Shown here one piece after another: positions 15,783 through 24,046 of a DNA stretch of 43,062 nt. Within the stretch, counting starts at the first letter, position 1, and each line of letters opens with the position of its first letter. The position numbers were made by a program, and so were the translations under genes. The DNA comes from Planctomycetota bacterium. GTDB lineage: Bacteria > Planctomycetota > Planctomycetia > Gemmatales > Gemmataceae. Where the stretch lies: the NCBI GenBank assembly GCA_016191165.1, contig JACPPF010000090.1, forward strand, positions 1 through 43,062, in the 5' to 3' direction. The notes beneath the pieces were generated by a model, which was given only the letters and a program-made list of their open reading frames with translations, was not told where the DNA came from and did not search any database.

Positions 15783-17096
15783 ATGCGAAGCCTTCGAAGC
15801 AATCGCCGATTGACGATCCGGTGGCTGGCCGGTCTGCTCGTTCTTCTGGTCAGCGCGGGCACTGGTTATTGCCAACGCATCGCAGCGCTGGGGACACCCC
15901 AGGTGGCGCCCGCGCCCAAGACTTCGATTCGCTTGGCGAATCTCATCGATATCGCCCTCGAACGAAACCCGGAGTTGAAGGCCGCCGGATTTGAGATCGA
16001 GGCGGCGCGCGGCCGAGCGGTGCAGGCCGGACTGTACCCCAATCCCGTCATCACAATCGTGGGCGATGAACTGGGAGACCGGACCGGACCCAAAGGGGTC
16101 AACACTTTGCCGCTGGTAACCCAGGAGATCGTGACGGCCGGCAAGCTGCGCTTGGCGAGATCCGTTGCGGAGAGGGAAACTGATCTCGCGGGTCTTGTCC
16201 TTGCCCGTCAACGGCTCATTCTTCTGACCACGGTTCGTCTAGGTTATTTCGAGGTAATCGCCGGTCAACGGCGAGTCGAGGTGCTCACGAAACTGGTTGG
16301 GCAGGCAACCGAATCGTCCAACAACGCCAAGAAGCTCGTTGGCGCGGGCCAAGCTGCCAAACAGGATGGCTACCAGTTCGAAATAGAGCTTGAGCGGTTG
16401 ACGGCGGAAAAGGAAGCGGCCGAGCGTGAGTTGGCCGCTGCCTGGCGCCGGCTGGCAGCGAGCATGGGCGTGCCAACGCTTCCTTATCCGCAATTGGAAG
16501 GGAAGCTGGATGCGGCCATTCCCGAATATGATTTCGAGCGGGCCCGCGTGTACGTGATCGCAGTCCATCCAGAGGCTCGTTTCGCCGAGGTGGCCATTAC
16601 ACGCGCCGATCTGTTTGTGAAATACCAACAAGCGCTGCGTGTGCCCAACATCGCGATCGGCGCCGGCTACGTTCGGCAAAACCAGAATCAGTCCAGCGAC
16701 TACACGCTGCAACTGAGTGTTCCCGTGCCGCTTTTCAATCGCAACCAGGGAAACATCCGCTCGGCCCAAGCCAGTTATTCAAGAGCGACCGTGGACCGGG
16801 AAAGCGTGCAGAACGATCTGACGAAACGGCTGGCAACGGCTTACGGACAATACGCGGCCTCGAAGGCCCGCGTCGAACGCTTTCGAAAAACCATTCTCCC
16901 GAAGGCCGAGGAGTCCTACAAGTTGACCTTGGCGGCGTTTAAGGGCGTGAAATTCGAGTATCTGAGCGTCCTTCAGGCCCAGGGTGTCAATAAAGAGGCC
17001 AACCTTACCTACATCCAGGCCCAATTGGATCTTTGGCGGGCTGGGTCCGAGATCGCCGGCCTGCTTGGCGAAGAAGAGTGGCCGTTCCAGAAATGA
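15783..17096 (+). CDS. TolC-family outer-membrane factor of the metal exporter
   Basis: The 437-residue product has a signal peptide (LTIRWLAGLLVLLVSAGTGYCQ) and the duplicated helical-hairpin plan of outer-membrane efflux proteins. The block IRLANLIDIALERNPELKAAGFEIEAARGR starts the first repeat (quoted here only for its Leu-x-x-Leu pattern and NPEL core), NPVITIVGDE gives the first beta strand and SDYTLQLSVPVPLFNRNQGN the second. The spacing and the VPLFNRNQG motif are those of CzcC/CusC-like partners. It follows the pump by 184 nt with no terminator, so the three genes form one tripartite exporter operon. AAGGAAG precedes the ATG. Confidence 0.85.
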   Translation: MRSLRSNRRLTIRWLAGLLVLLVSAGTGYCQRIAALGTPQVAPAPKTSIRLANLIDIALERNPELKAAGFEIEAARGRAVQAGLYPNPVITIVGDELGDRTGPKGVNTLPLVTQEIVTAGKLRLARSVAERETDLAGLVLARQRLILLTTVRLGYFEVIAGQRRVEVLTKLVGQATESSNNAKKLVGAGQAAKQDGYQFEIELERLTAEKEAAERELAAAWRRLAASMGVPTLPYPQLEGKLDAAIPEYDFERARVYVIAVHPEARFAEVAITRADLFVKYQQALRVPNIAIGAGYVRQNQNQSSDYTLQLSVPVPLFNRNQGNIRSAQASYSRATVDRESVQNDLTKRLATAYGQYAASKARVERFRKTILPKAEESYKLTLAAFKGVKFEYLSVLQAQGVNKEANLTYIQAQLDLWRAGSEIAGLLGEEEWPFQK

Positions 17097-17334
17097 CGTG
17101 CTTTTCCCGTGTGCCGGATTCGCACAGTAACCGGCGTACTCCGCACATCCACGGGGTTGTTGAACTTGCTTTGCTCCGATCTTGACCAGTGCAAACATCA
17201 GCGTTGCACGAAATGCAATGTTGGCACGACAAATGCTCTGGTTCTCCCGAGCTTGGACCTCGTGTTGGCGTATTGACCCTCGGAAGAGATTGCCAACAAT
17301 AGGAACAAGGTTCACCAGTAGGCTGGGTGTCTCC

Positions 17335-17733
17335 ATGATCCGCGTTGGATTGTTTCTGTATCTGATCGTCGCCACGGCAGCCGGGCCGGGCATGTGTTGC
17401 TGTTTTGCGGATGGGTTCGGCAGCTTGCTCACGAAGGGAAAATCGACGAAATCCTGCTGTCCGAAACATGACCATAGCCAGAAACAGGCGCCTGCCAAAA
17501 GCCCTTCCGCCCCATGTCCATGTCAAGAGGATCGTGTCAGTCCGAATCCAGCCTGGACTGTTGAGCGAAGCGATGTTTTCGGGGCCGTGAGCTTTTTGCT
17601 TGTTTCCATGCAGGCGCTTCCTCCGTCGCAGTTGCTGATGGCTGATTACAGCACCACGAGTCCGCGCAATTTTGCTTTCACCTGTCTGAGTTCCAAGGAT
17701 ATCCTGCGCGCCGTTCATGTCCTGCGCTGCTAG
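17335..17733 (+). CDS. small exported Cys-rich protein, second copy
   Basis: The product is 132 residues from the ATG at 17335; upstream in-frame starts give a non-signal-like N-terminus. MIRVGLFLYLIVATAAGPGM is followed at once by CCC, then KSCCPKHDH, APCPCQED, a Cys in AFTCLSS and a final RC. It is clearly related to the 4019 product (MLRISLIAYLMVGSLAGPAW-CCC, GCCH, PCPCKE, final RC). The function is unknown. As in the first copy, the next gene codes a CCPPC protein. No strong ribosome site is visible. Confidence 0.6.
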   Translation: MIRVGLFLYLIVATAAGPGMCCCFADGFGSLLTKGKSTKSCCPKHDHSQKQAPAKSPSAPCPCQEDRVSPNPAWTVERSDVFGAVSFLLVSMQALPPSQLLMADYSTTSPRNFAFTCLSSKDILRAVHVLRC

Positions 17734-17876
17734 TCCCATTCTTCCGCTGACACCGCTTTGCGCTCCACGGCGCAAGCCAGGCTCGACGCAGCCAGTATCT
17801 GGCAACGTCGCCGCGGTTGCTTGGCGCAATCGTTCTTTCATCTTTCACGTGAAGTCATTCGGTGAGGATTTGCCAA

Positions 17877-18725
17877 ATGGGGCGCAAATTCAGTTTCTTT
17901 GATTGGGCCAGGGGTGATCGGTCAGGAAAAGACTTCCGCCGGCTGCTGATTCTCCTTGGTTGTGTCATGGGGGTTGTTGGATTGCTCGTGGTCGTACGCA
18001 TGATTTTCTGGAACGAGAACGGCGAGCACCCGCACGAGAAGGGCCCGCACGGCGGTTTCGTCGTCGCAATCGACAAGGAGAATCCGCATTATCACGTGGA
18101 GGTCCTCGTCGAGGCGGATGGCCGTATTCACCTTTTCCTCTCCGGTGAACATACGGAAGAGGCGGTGGAAGTCTTGCGTCAGCTCCTGATCGCTCAGGTG
18201 AAGCGTCAAGGCGAGAGCGGTTCAACTTCGGTAGTTCTTCGTCCCGCGGAAAAGCCAGGTGCGAGCGACGAGAAAACGTCGCACTTCATCGGGCGATTCA
18301 GTCCGGAATTGATGGAAAGCCGTCTGTCGGTGTCGATTGTCAAATTGGCAATCGACGGCCGTGACTTTGCGTTTCAGTTCGAATTACCTGATCGCCGTGA
18401 TGGCAAAAAGCGGGCTGCTGAAATCGAGAGGGCCTTGGTTCTTGCTTCAAAGGGGAAATACACGCAGGCGGACGTTGAAGCTGCGGAAAAACAATTGCCG
18501 TCGGAAAAGTACCTGGGAATCATTGTGGTCCACGATTTGCGAGCGAAAACGGGCGACTCGTTGTGCCCGGTAACCCGAGCGAAAACGGATCCGAGGATTC
18601 GCTGGCAGGTGAACGGAAGGACCTATCAGTTCTGTTGCCCGCCTTGCATCGTGGAGTTCGTTGGCGCGGCGCAGGCCAGCTCAAAAACCATGGTTGCTCC
18701 CGAAGACTTGGTGAAAAAAGACTAA
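17877..18725 (+). CDS. membrane-anchored HGG/CCPPC metal-binding protein
   Basis: The product is 282 residues from the ATG at 17877 (GTGAGGA upstream; a GTG at 17862 is an alternative start). Unlike its lipoprotein paralogue at 4650 it has an uncleaved N-terminal transmembrane helix (LLILLGCVMGVVGLLVVV), then HPHEKGPHGGFVVAID opening the same beta-rich domain, with HYHVEVLVEADGRIHLFLSG matching YHAEAVFEKGG... in the paralogue. The C-terminal thiol module is SLCPVTRAK followed by GRTYQFCCPPCIVEF. A periplasmic metal-relay role is inferred from the pump context. Downstream BON and CBS genes follow closely on the same strand. Confidence 0.7.
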   Translation: MGRKFSFFDWARGDRSGKDFRRLLILLGCVMGVVGLLVVVRMIFWNENGEHPHEKGPHGGFVVAIDKENPHYHVEVLVEADGRIHLFLSGEHTEEAVEVLRQLLIAQVKRQGESGSTSVVLRPAEKPGASDEKTSHFIGRFSPELMESRLSVSIVKLAIDGRDFAFQFELPDRRDGKKRAAEIERALVLASKGKYTQADVEAAEKQLPSEKYLGIIVVHDLRAKTGDSLCPVTRAKTDPRIRWQVNGRTYQFCCPPCIVEFVGAAQASSKTMVAPEDLVKKD

Positions 18726-18748
18726 CGTCCTTGCCAGGAGATCGTGCG

Positions 18749-19003
18749 ATGACCTTGTGGAATCAAAGCGGAGCGGCGGTTATGAGTGACGAAAAGGCTC
18801 CGGCCGACCTCGTTGAATACATCACGACCCTGCTCGAAAACCGGCTAGGGTCCAGAGTGCGAAATCTGCGCGTTCGCGTGGAAGATGGCGGGCTGATCTT
18901 GGAAGGCCAAGCATCCACGTATCACACGAAGCAACTGGCGCAACATTGGGCGATGGAAGAATCCTCTCTTCCGATCTTCGCCAACAAGATCGAAGTCCGC
19001 TGA
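18749..19003 (+). CDS. small BON-domain protein
   Basis: The 84-residue product starts at ATG 18749, with CAGGAG 8 nt upstream. Residues about 20-84 match a BON domain: a helix (LVEYITTLLENRLG), then VRNLRVRVEDGGLILEGQAS with the hallmark Gly, then HTKQLAQHWAMEE and a final strand. BON domains bind phospholipids or other surfaces. No signal peptide is present, so it is probably cytoplasmic. It lies 23 nt after the 17877 gene and 37 nt before a CBS-pair gene, likely one transcript; BON and CBS modules are often found together in stress loci. Confidence 0.65.
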   Translation: MTLWNQSGAAVMSDEKAPADLVEYITTLLENRLGSRVRNLRVRVEDGGLILEGQASTYHTKQLAQHWAMEESSLPIFANKIEVR

Positions 19004-19040
19004 AAAGATACCGCGAACGACAACCGTCCGGAGTCGAATC

Positions 19041-19691
19041 ATGCAGACCAACAACAAGCAACTGACTGAACTGAAAGCCGGCGACTTGATGAGCCGCGAG
19101 GTCGTGACGATCCGCCAGGGAATGTCGATGTGGGAGGCGGCCGATTTGCTCATCAAAAACCAAGTCAGCGGAGCGCCGATCGTCGATGGAAACGGAAAAT
19201 GCGTCGGCGTCTTGTCGGCGGCGGATTTCATGCGAGCGGCCCGAGAGGACGCCGATGCCTGTCGTGGCTCTGGCTCGACGCCGGCGGCCTGCTCGTTTCA
19301 GAAGTCAGGTAAGACCCAGTCCGGCGAACAGGTGGTGGTTTGCACCTTGCCGGCTGGAGTGTGCCCGATCCAGAAAAAAGGGAAGGACGCAGCGGGGAAA
19401 GAAATGACGGTATGCACCGAACCGCACGGAGTTCTGACGGATTGGCAGACCGTGGAAGCAGAAGACGAAGGCGCAAAAGAAGTCTGGCGCTATATGACAG
19501 CAGATCCTGTGACGGTTTCGCCGGATACGCCAGTGCAAAAGCTGGCACGGCTGATGATCGATGCACGTATCCATCGCATCATCGTGGTGGATGATCAGCG
19601 AAAGCCAGTCGGCGTCGTCTCCAGCACCGACATCCTGGCACTCGTGGCATTCGGGGACGCAGGTCCCTGTCAACCGATTGCGGAGAAATAA
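19041..19691 (+). CDS. CBS-pair protein with Cys-containing insert between the two CBS motifs
   Basis: In this 216-residue soluble protein CBS1 (about 10-65) reads AGDLMSREVVTIRQGMSMW to APIVDGNGKCVGVLSAADF; CBS2 (about 150-208) reads YMTADPVTVSPDTPVQKLA to RIIVVDDQRKPVGVVSSTDI. CBS pairs sense adenine nucleotides. Between them lies an insert of about 75 residues with five cysteines (DACRG, AACSF, VVCTL, GVCPI, TVCTE) and a repeated SGEQVVVCT / AGKEMTVCT pattern. The insert may bind metal or respond to redox state, coupling this to energy state; this is inference. The start ATG has a modest ribosome site. The protease gene starts 2 nt after its stop. Confidence 0.75.
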   Translation: MQTNNKQLTELKAGDLMSREVVTIRQGMSMWEAADLLIKNQVSGAPIVDGNGKCVGVLSAADFMRAAREDADACRGSGSTPAACSFQKSGKTQSGEQVVVCTLPAGVCPIQKKGKDAAGKEMTVCTEPHGVLTDWQTVEAEDEGAKEVWRYMTADPVTVSPDTPVQKLARLMIDARIHRIIVVDDQRKPVGVVSSTDILALVAFGDAGPCQPIAEK

Positions 19692-19693
19692 AT

Positions 19694-21733
19694 ATGCGTT
19701 TACCGCGTTTACCTCATCGAGAACTCGGAAGAGCCTGGCGCATCGCCGGCATCGCCCTTCTGGGACTGCTGCTTGGGTTTTTCTCGCTTCAAGGGCAAGA
19801 GCAACCGGCGGCGCCGCAAGGCGTGGCGAAGGAGCACGGCCCATTCAAGGCGGACGATCACGCGATCCCCTATTTGGACATGGCCAAGGTCGCGCAAGCC
19901 TACAAGTCCTACGGCGACCCAAAGCCAAGGGTGGTCAAAGCCGGACCGGTCAATGCGGCGACGGTGAGCAAGGCCGCCGAGGAATTCATCATGGCGGAGC
20001 TGGCGGACAGGAAGTGCAAACCTCATGGCGGCGCTTGCCTGCGGGCGGGTGACAAGTGGCTCTGCACGTACCAGTTGCAATACGAGGGCATCCCTCTCGC
20101 CAAGACCACGGACGCGATGTGCATCATCCACCATGACGGTCACGCGCTCGTTTTTCGCGAACGAAACGTCCCCCGTAAGGTCAACGCGACCAAAGCGAGT
20201 GTGGACAGGAAGGCCGCTGTCGAAGCGGCCCAGAAGGACTTCAAGGAGCGGAGCAAGGAACAAAAGGCGGAGACGACTGATCCGTGCTTGGAGATTTGGG
20301 TGGAGAGTGAGCTGCAGGGGCGCCTGTGTTGGACCTTCACCGTAACGAACGGGTCAGTGGTAAAACCGCACGCAGCACGCTACTGGGTGGCGGCCGTGGG
20401 CGAAGTGCGCGTGGTGGCTGTGGAAAACCTGATCCACCACGTGCATGGGGGCTCGGTTACGGGCACGGTCTGGGCCACGACTCCACTAAGGGCCACGCAG
20501 AGTCTGCCGCTGGGTTACCTGGACGTGACGTGCGGCAATTTTAGGGGCCGCCCCCGGCCAAGCGGCTTGGCGGGCGACTACTTCTTCCTTCCCACTGGGG
20601 GGAACACGCGGATTCGAGCGACGCTTTCGGGACCGGCCTGTGTGATCGAGGACCACAGTGGGCGCGCGGTGCTGAGGCGGGACAAGCGTGGCGATGGCAG
20701 CGGACCGATCAACCTGGATTTCAACGCCAAGGGCGAGTTTGACATCGCCCAGGTCAGCGCGTTCTACTGGACCGGCGTGGCCCGTGACTTCGCCAAGGAC
20801 TTCTTGCTCCCGTCGCACCTGTGGCAGCTCACGACCCGCGTTAACCTGAACGACACCTGCAACGCGGGTTTCAGTGGCGCGGACGTATCGATCAACTTCT
20901 TCCGGGCCGGTAAGGGTTGCCCGAACACGGCCTTTTCCGACATCGTGCTCCACGAGTACGGCCATGCCATCGACTTCGCCCACGGCGGGATCCTCGATCC
21001 CGGTTACAGTGAGGGTTTTGGCGACGCGTTGGCGATGCTGGTGACGCGACAGCCGCTGGTAGGCCGGGACCTCAATGGCCCGGGTTCCGCGATCCGGGAT
21101 GCCCGAAAGGTTGTCGCCTACCCTCCTTTCAGGCCGGAGCCGCACTTCGTCGGGCAAATCTACGCGGGCTTCACCTGGGAGTTGATCCAGCAACTCGACA
21201 AACGCTCGAAGCACCACACGGACGAGGATGCCTTTGAGGTGGCCAAACGGTTGATCCTGACCGCCGACGCGATGAACCCGAAGGATATCCCGGATGCGAT
21301 AAGGCTCGCCTTCCTGGCGGATGATGACGACGGCGACTTATCCAACGGCTCGCCGCATTTCGCGCAGCTCGCGGCCGCGGCCGACTCGCGCAAGATCCCC
21401 CGGCCTCCTGAACCGGTAATGACTCCGGGGCCAAGGCACGCTTATATCGGCCGCCTTGGCACACACCATCTTGTCGCCGGCGCGGGTACGGGCATGTATT
21501 TTTGGAAATCGGCCGAGCGGCTGGCGACCCTCAAGCTGGAGAAAGCGGATGCGGACTGCTGGTACTACTGCGAGAAGGAGAGCCCCATGCACCGATGGGC
21601 ATTTGCGCGAATGGCGAATAGCCGGGGGCGATTCGCCGTTTGGTTCATTCCTGCAGGCAGCAGTGAGGGAAGAAAAGTTTTCTTCCATTTCGCCCAGCGG
21701 GTGACACCGGACTCGCCTATGGAAAGGAAGTGA
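19694..21733 (+). CDS. secreted gluzincin metallopeptidase (M4/M36-like)
   Basis: The 679-residue exported protein has a signal/anchor segment (IAGIALLGLLLGFFSLQG), then an N-terminal region of about 230 residues resembling the FTP/PepSY propeptide of thermolysin-like and fungalysin proteases (YQLQYEGIPLAKT...). The catalytic part has the zinc motif H420-E-Y-G-H424 and the third ligand in GYSEGFGD (E440), matching HExxH...E of gluzincins. The spacing between the second His and the Glu is short (15 residues). A C-terminal domain of about 120 residues is not recognised. Its position between a CBS protein and a LOG-YHS protein gives no direct functional clue. Confidence 0.7.
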   Translation: MRLPRLPHRELGRAWRIAGIALLGLLLGFFSLQGQEQPAAPQGVAKEHGPFKADDHAIPYLDMAKVAQAYKSYGDPKPRVVKAGPVNAATVSKAAEEFIMAELADRKCKPHGGACLRAGDKWLCTYQLQYEGIPLAKTTDAMCIIHHDGHALVFRERNVPRKVNATKASVDRKAAVEAAQKDFKERSKEQKAETTDPCLEIWVESELQGRLCWTFTVTNGSVVKPHAARYWVAAVGEVRVVAVENLIHHVHGGSVTGTVWATTPLRATQSLPLGYLDVTCGNFRGRPRPSGLAGDYFFLPTGGNTRIRATLSGPACVIEDHSGRAVLRRDKRGDGSGPINLDFNAKGEFDIAQVSAFYWTGVARDFAKDFLLPSHLWQLTTRVNLNDTCNAGFSGADVSINFFRAGKGCPNTAFSDIVLHEYGHAIDFAHGGILDPGYSEGFGDALAMLVTRQPLVGRDLNGPGSAIRDARKVVAYPPFRPEPHFVGQIYAGFTWELIQQLDKRSKHHTDEDAFEVAKRLILTADAMNPKDIPDAIRLAFLADDDDGDLSNGSPHFAQLAAAADSRKIPRPPEPVMTPGPRHAYIGRLGTHHLVAGAGTGMYFWKSAERLATLKLEKADADCWYYCEKESPMHRWAFARMANSRGRFAVWFIPAGSSEGRKVFFHFAQRVTPDSPMERK

Positions 21734-21737
21734 GCAA

Positions 21738-22595
21738 ATGAGCGTCCGAAAGCATATTTCGAGACACGGAAAGGCCTCCCGCCAAGATGGGACACCCTTG
21801 ACGGGGATGACGCTGAAAATCGGCGTCATGGGCGGAGCTACCGGAAGGATGACCAAGCGTCATCTCGACGTGGCGCATCGGGTTGGCCAGGCGATCGCTC
21901 GTAATGAGTGCATCTTGATTACGGGTGCATGCCCCGGCCTGCCGTTGGCGGCTGCTTGCGGCGCCAAGCAGGAAGGCGGGTTTGTGGTCGGTATCTCGCC
22001 GGGCCTCAGCCTGGATGAGCACATTTTCAAGTATCAGTCGCCCACGGAATTCCACGACGTGCTGATTTATACAGGCAGCGGCCTGATGGGACGGGAAGTC
22101 GTGAACATCCGCAGCTCCGACATGGTGGTCATCATCGGCGGCCGCAGCGGCACGCTGGGCGAGTTGGCCATCGCCTACGACGAGGGAAAACTGATCGGCG
22201 TGTTGACCGGCACCGGTGGCATCAGCGACCTGGTGGCCGACATTCTCAGGGCTTGCAAGAAAGAAACCGGATCCAAAGTTGTCTACGACGCTGACCCAGA
22301 GAAGCTAATCAAAACGTTGCTGCGAGTTTACCGGGCCGAGCATTATCAGCGACCATCGTGTTTCTGCGCGGAGCGTCCTCCCGGCTTCTGTGCGCAACAT
22401 CCTTCCGGCGAAACCGGCGACGGGGAACCGGAACTGGCCGTCGATCCGGTGTGCGGAATGAAGATCGCTCCGCAAGCAGCGGCGGCCAAGCGCAAAAGGA
22501 GCGGACAAACATTCGTTTTCTGTTCGCCAGCCTGCGTCAAACAGTTTGACGCTGATCCCAGCAAGTATGCCGGAAAGGAGAAGAGCCATGTTTGA
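21738..22595 (+). CDS. LOG/SLOG Rossmann-fold protein fused to a C-terminal YHS domain
   Basis: In this 285-residue protein, residues about 28-205 are a LOG-family (TIGR00725-like) Rossmann fold: KIGVMGGATG, a long helix, ILITGACPGLPLAAACGA, and the nucleotide/phosphate loop GGRSGT (134-139) followed by LGELAIAYDEGK. LOG proteins hydrolyse nucleoside 5'-monophosphates at the ribose bond or bind such ligands. After a Cys-rich linker (CFCAERPPGFCAQH), residues 236-280 form a YHS domain: DPVCGM (236-241), then FCSPAC with C262 and C266. YHS domains bind metals. The fusion suggests metal control of a nucleotide enzyme; this is inference. The stop overlaps the next start (ATGTTTGA). Confidence 0.8.
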   Translation: MSVRKHISRHGKASRQDGTPLTGMTLKIGVMGGATGRMTKRHLDVAHRVGQAIARNECILITGACPGLPLAAACGAKQEGGFVVGISPGLSLDEHIFKYQSPTEFHDVLIYTGSGLMGREVVNIRSSDMVVIIGGRSGTLGELAIAYDEGKLIGVLTGTGGISDLVADILRACKKETGSKVVYDADPEKLIKTLLRVYRAEHYQRPSCFCAERPPGFCAQHPSGETGDGEPELAVDPVCGMKIAPQAAAAKRKRSGQTFVFCSPACVKQFDADPSKYAGKEKSHV

Positions 22596-23988
22596 TTCTC
22601 CCACTTTGCAGTTGTTGGGCGGAGCCGGCACCGTCACGGGCTCCAAGTACCTGTTGAAGGCGAATGGCAAGCAGGTGCTGCTCGATTGCGGCTTGTTCCA
22701 GGGACTCAAGGAACTGCGTGAACGGAATTGGCACACGCCTCCGTTCGACGCTCAGGATATTGACGCCGTACTCCTCAGCCACGCCCATATCGACCATTGC
22801 GGGTATTTGCCTTTGCTGGTTCGACGCGGTTTTCATGGGCCCATCTATTGCACGGCCGGAACCGCAGACCTGCTGCGGATTGTTCTGCCGGACTCGGCGC
22901 ACTTGCAAGAAGAGGAAGCGGCCTACGCCAATCGGCACGGGTTTTCCAAGCATCGGCCGGCGCTCCCGCTTTATACCGGCGTCGATGCCGAAGCGACCTT
23001 GAAGCTGGTCAATGCTCACTCGTATGGCGAAGGATTCACGCCGATTGACGGATTGCGGACGGTTTTCCGCCGTGCCGCCCACATTCTCGGTTCAGCCTCG
23101 ATTGATGTGCAGATTGAAGGCGAAAGGAGTTTCCGTCTCGTGTTCTCAGGGGACCTGGGGCGCTGGGATCGACCCATTCTGCGGAACCCAGAGCCCGCTC
23201 CAGCGGCTGACTTGCTCCTCGTGGAATCGACCTACGGGGACCGCAATCATACGAAGGATCCGAGCCAGGACCTGGCTCGGATCGTCAACCGAGTGGCCGA
23301 AGAGAGAGGCGCATTGCTGATTCCGGCTTTTGCCGTGGGTCGAACTCAGGACATGATCTGGCTGCTTCGACAATTGGAGGACGCGGGAAAAATCCCGTCG
23401 TTGCCTGTCTACATCGACAGTCCGATGGCGATCAACGTCGGGCATCTCTACTGCAAACATCCGGAAGATCATGCGCTGGACATGAAGCTGCTCATGGATG
23501 AAAAACGCTGTCCTTTGTGCTGCAAGGAATATCACCTGGCGCGAACGCCGGACGAATCGAAGGCACTCAATCAACATCCTGGCCCGCTCATCATCGTGTC
23601 CGCCAGCGGCATGGCAACCGGCGGGCGCATCGTGCATCATTTGAAGCAGCGTTTGCCCGATCCTCGAACCACAGTTTTATTCGTCGGCTTCCAATCGATC
23701 GGCACGCGAGGCCGGACACTCCAGGATCGCGCAAAAAAGGTTCGAATTCACGGGCAGGACGTGCCCGTTCGCGCCAAGGTGGAGACGGTGTCTGGATTGT
23801 CCTCCCACGCCGACCGAAGCGAAATCCTTCGCTGGCTGCAAGGTTTCCGCACACCGCCTGCCGAGACTTTGATCGTCCACGGGGAACCGCTTGCGTCCAT
23901 GAGCCTAGAAGGGCTCATCAAGAAGGAGCTGGGGTGGCAGGTACGGACGCCGCGTGACGGTGAGATTGTGCATTTGCCCGGAAGCTGA
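22588..23988 (+). CDS. MBL-fold beta-CASP RNA nuclease
   Basis: The product is 466 residues from the ATG at 22588, which overlaps the end of the upstream gene and has AAGGAG ahead of it. The opening LGGAGTVTGSKYLL, zinc motif H65-A-H-I-D-H70, later VESTYGDRNH, GRTQDMIW and the C-terminal VSASGMATGGRIVHHL, then SSHADRSEI, are the ordered motifs of bacterial beta-CASP metallo-beta-lactamase RNases (TTHA0252-like). They cleave or trim RNA in the cytoplasm. One segment near residue 310, CPLCCKEYH, is an unusual Cys cluster. Translational coupling with the LOG-YHS gene implies a shared function. Confidence 0.85.
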   Translation: MFDSPTLQLLGGAGTVTGSKYLLKANGKQVLLDCGLFQGLKELRERNWHTPPFDAQDIDAVLLSHAHIDHCGYLPLLVRRGFHGPIYCTAGTADLLRIVLPDSAHLQEEEAAYANRHGFSKHRPALPLYTGVDAEATLKLVNAHSYGEGFTPIDGLRTVFRRAAHILGSASIDVQIEGERSFRLVFSGDLGRWDRPILRNPEPAPAADLLLVESTYGDRNHTKDPSQDLARIVNRVAEERGALLIPAFAVGRTQDMIWLLRQLEDAGKIPSLPVYIDSPMAINVGHLYCKHPEDHALDMKLLMDEKRCPLCCKEYHLARTPDESKALNQHPGPLIIVSASGMATGGRIVHHLKQRLPDPRTTVLFVGFQSIGTRGRTLQDRAKKVRIHGQDVPVRAKVETVSGLSSHADRSEILRWLQGFRTPPAETLIVHGEPLASMSLEGLIKKELGWQVRTPRDGEIVHLPGS

Positions 23989-24046
23989 ACGTAACCTGTG
24001 TTCAACATGGGCTGCATCAGCGTAAGGGCATGGAGGTGTACATCAC

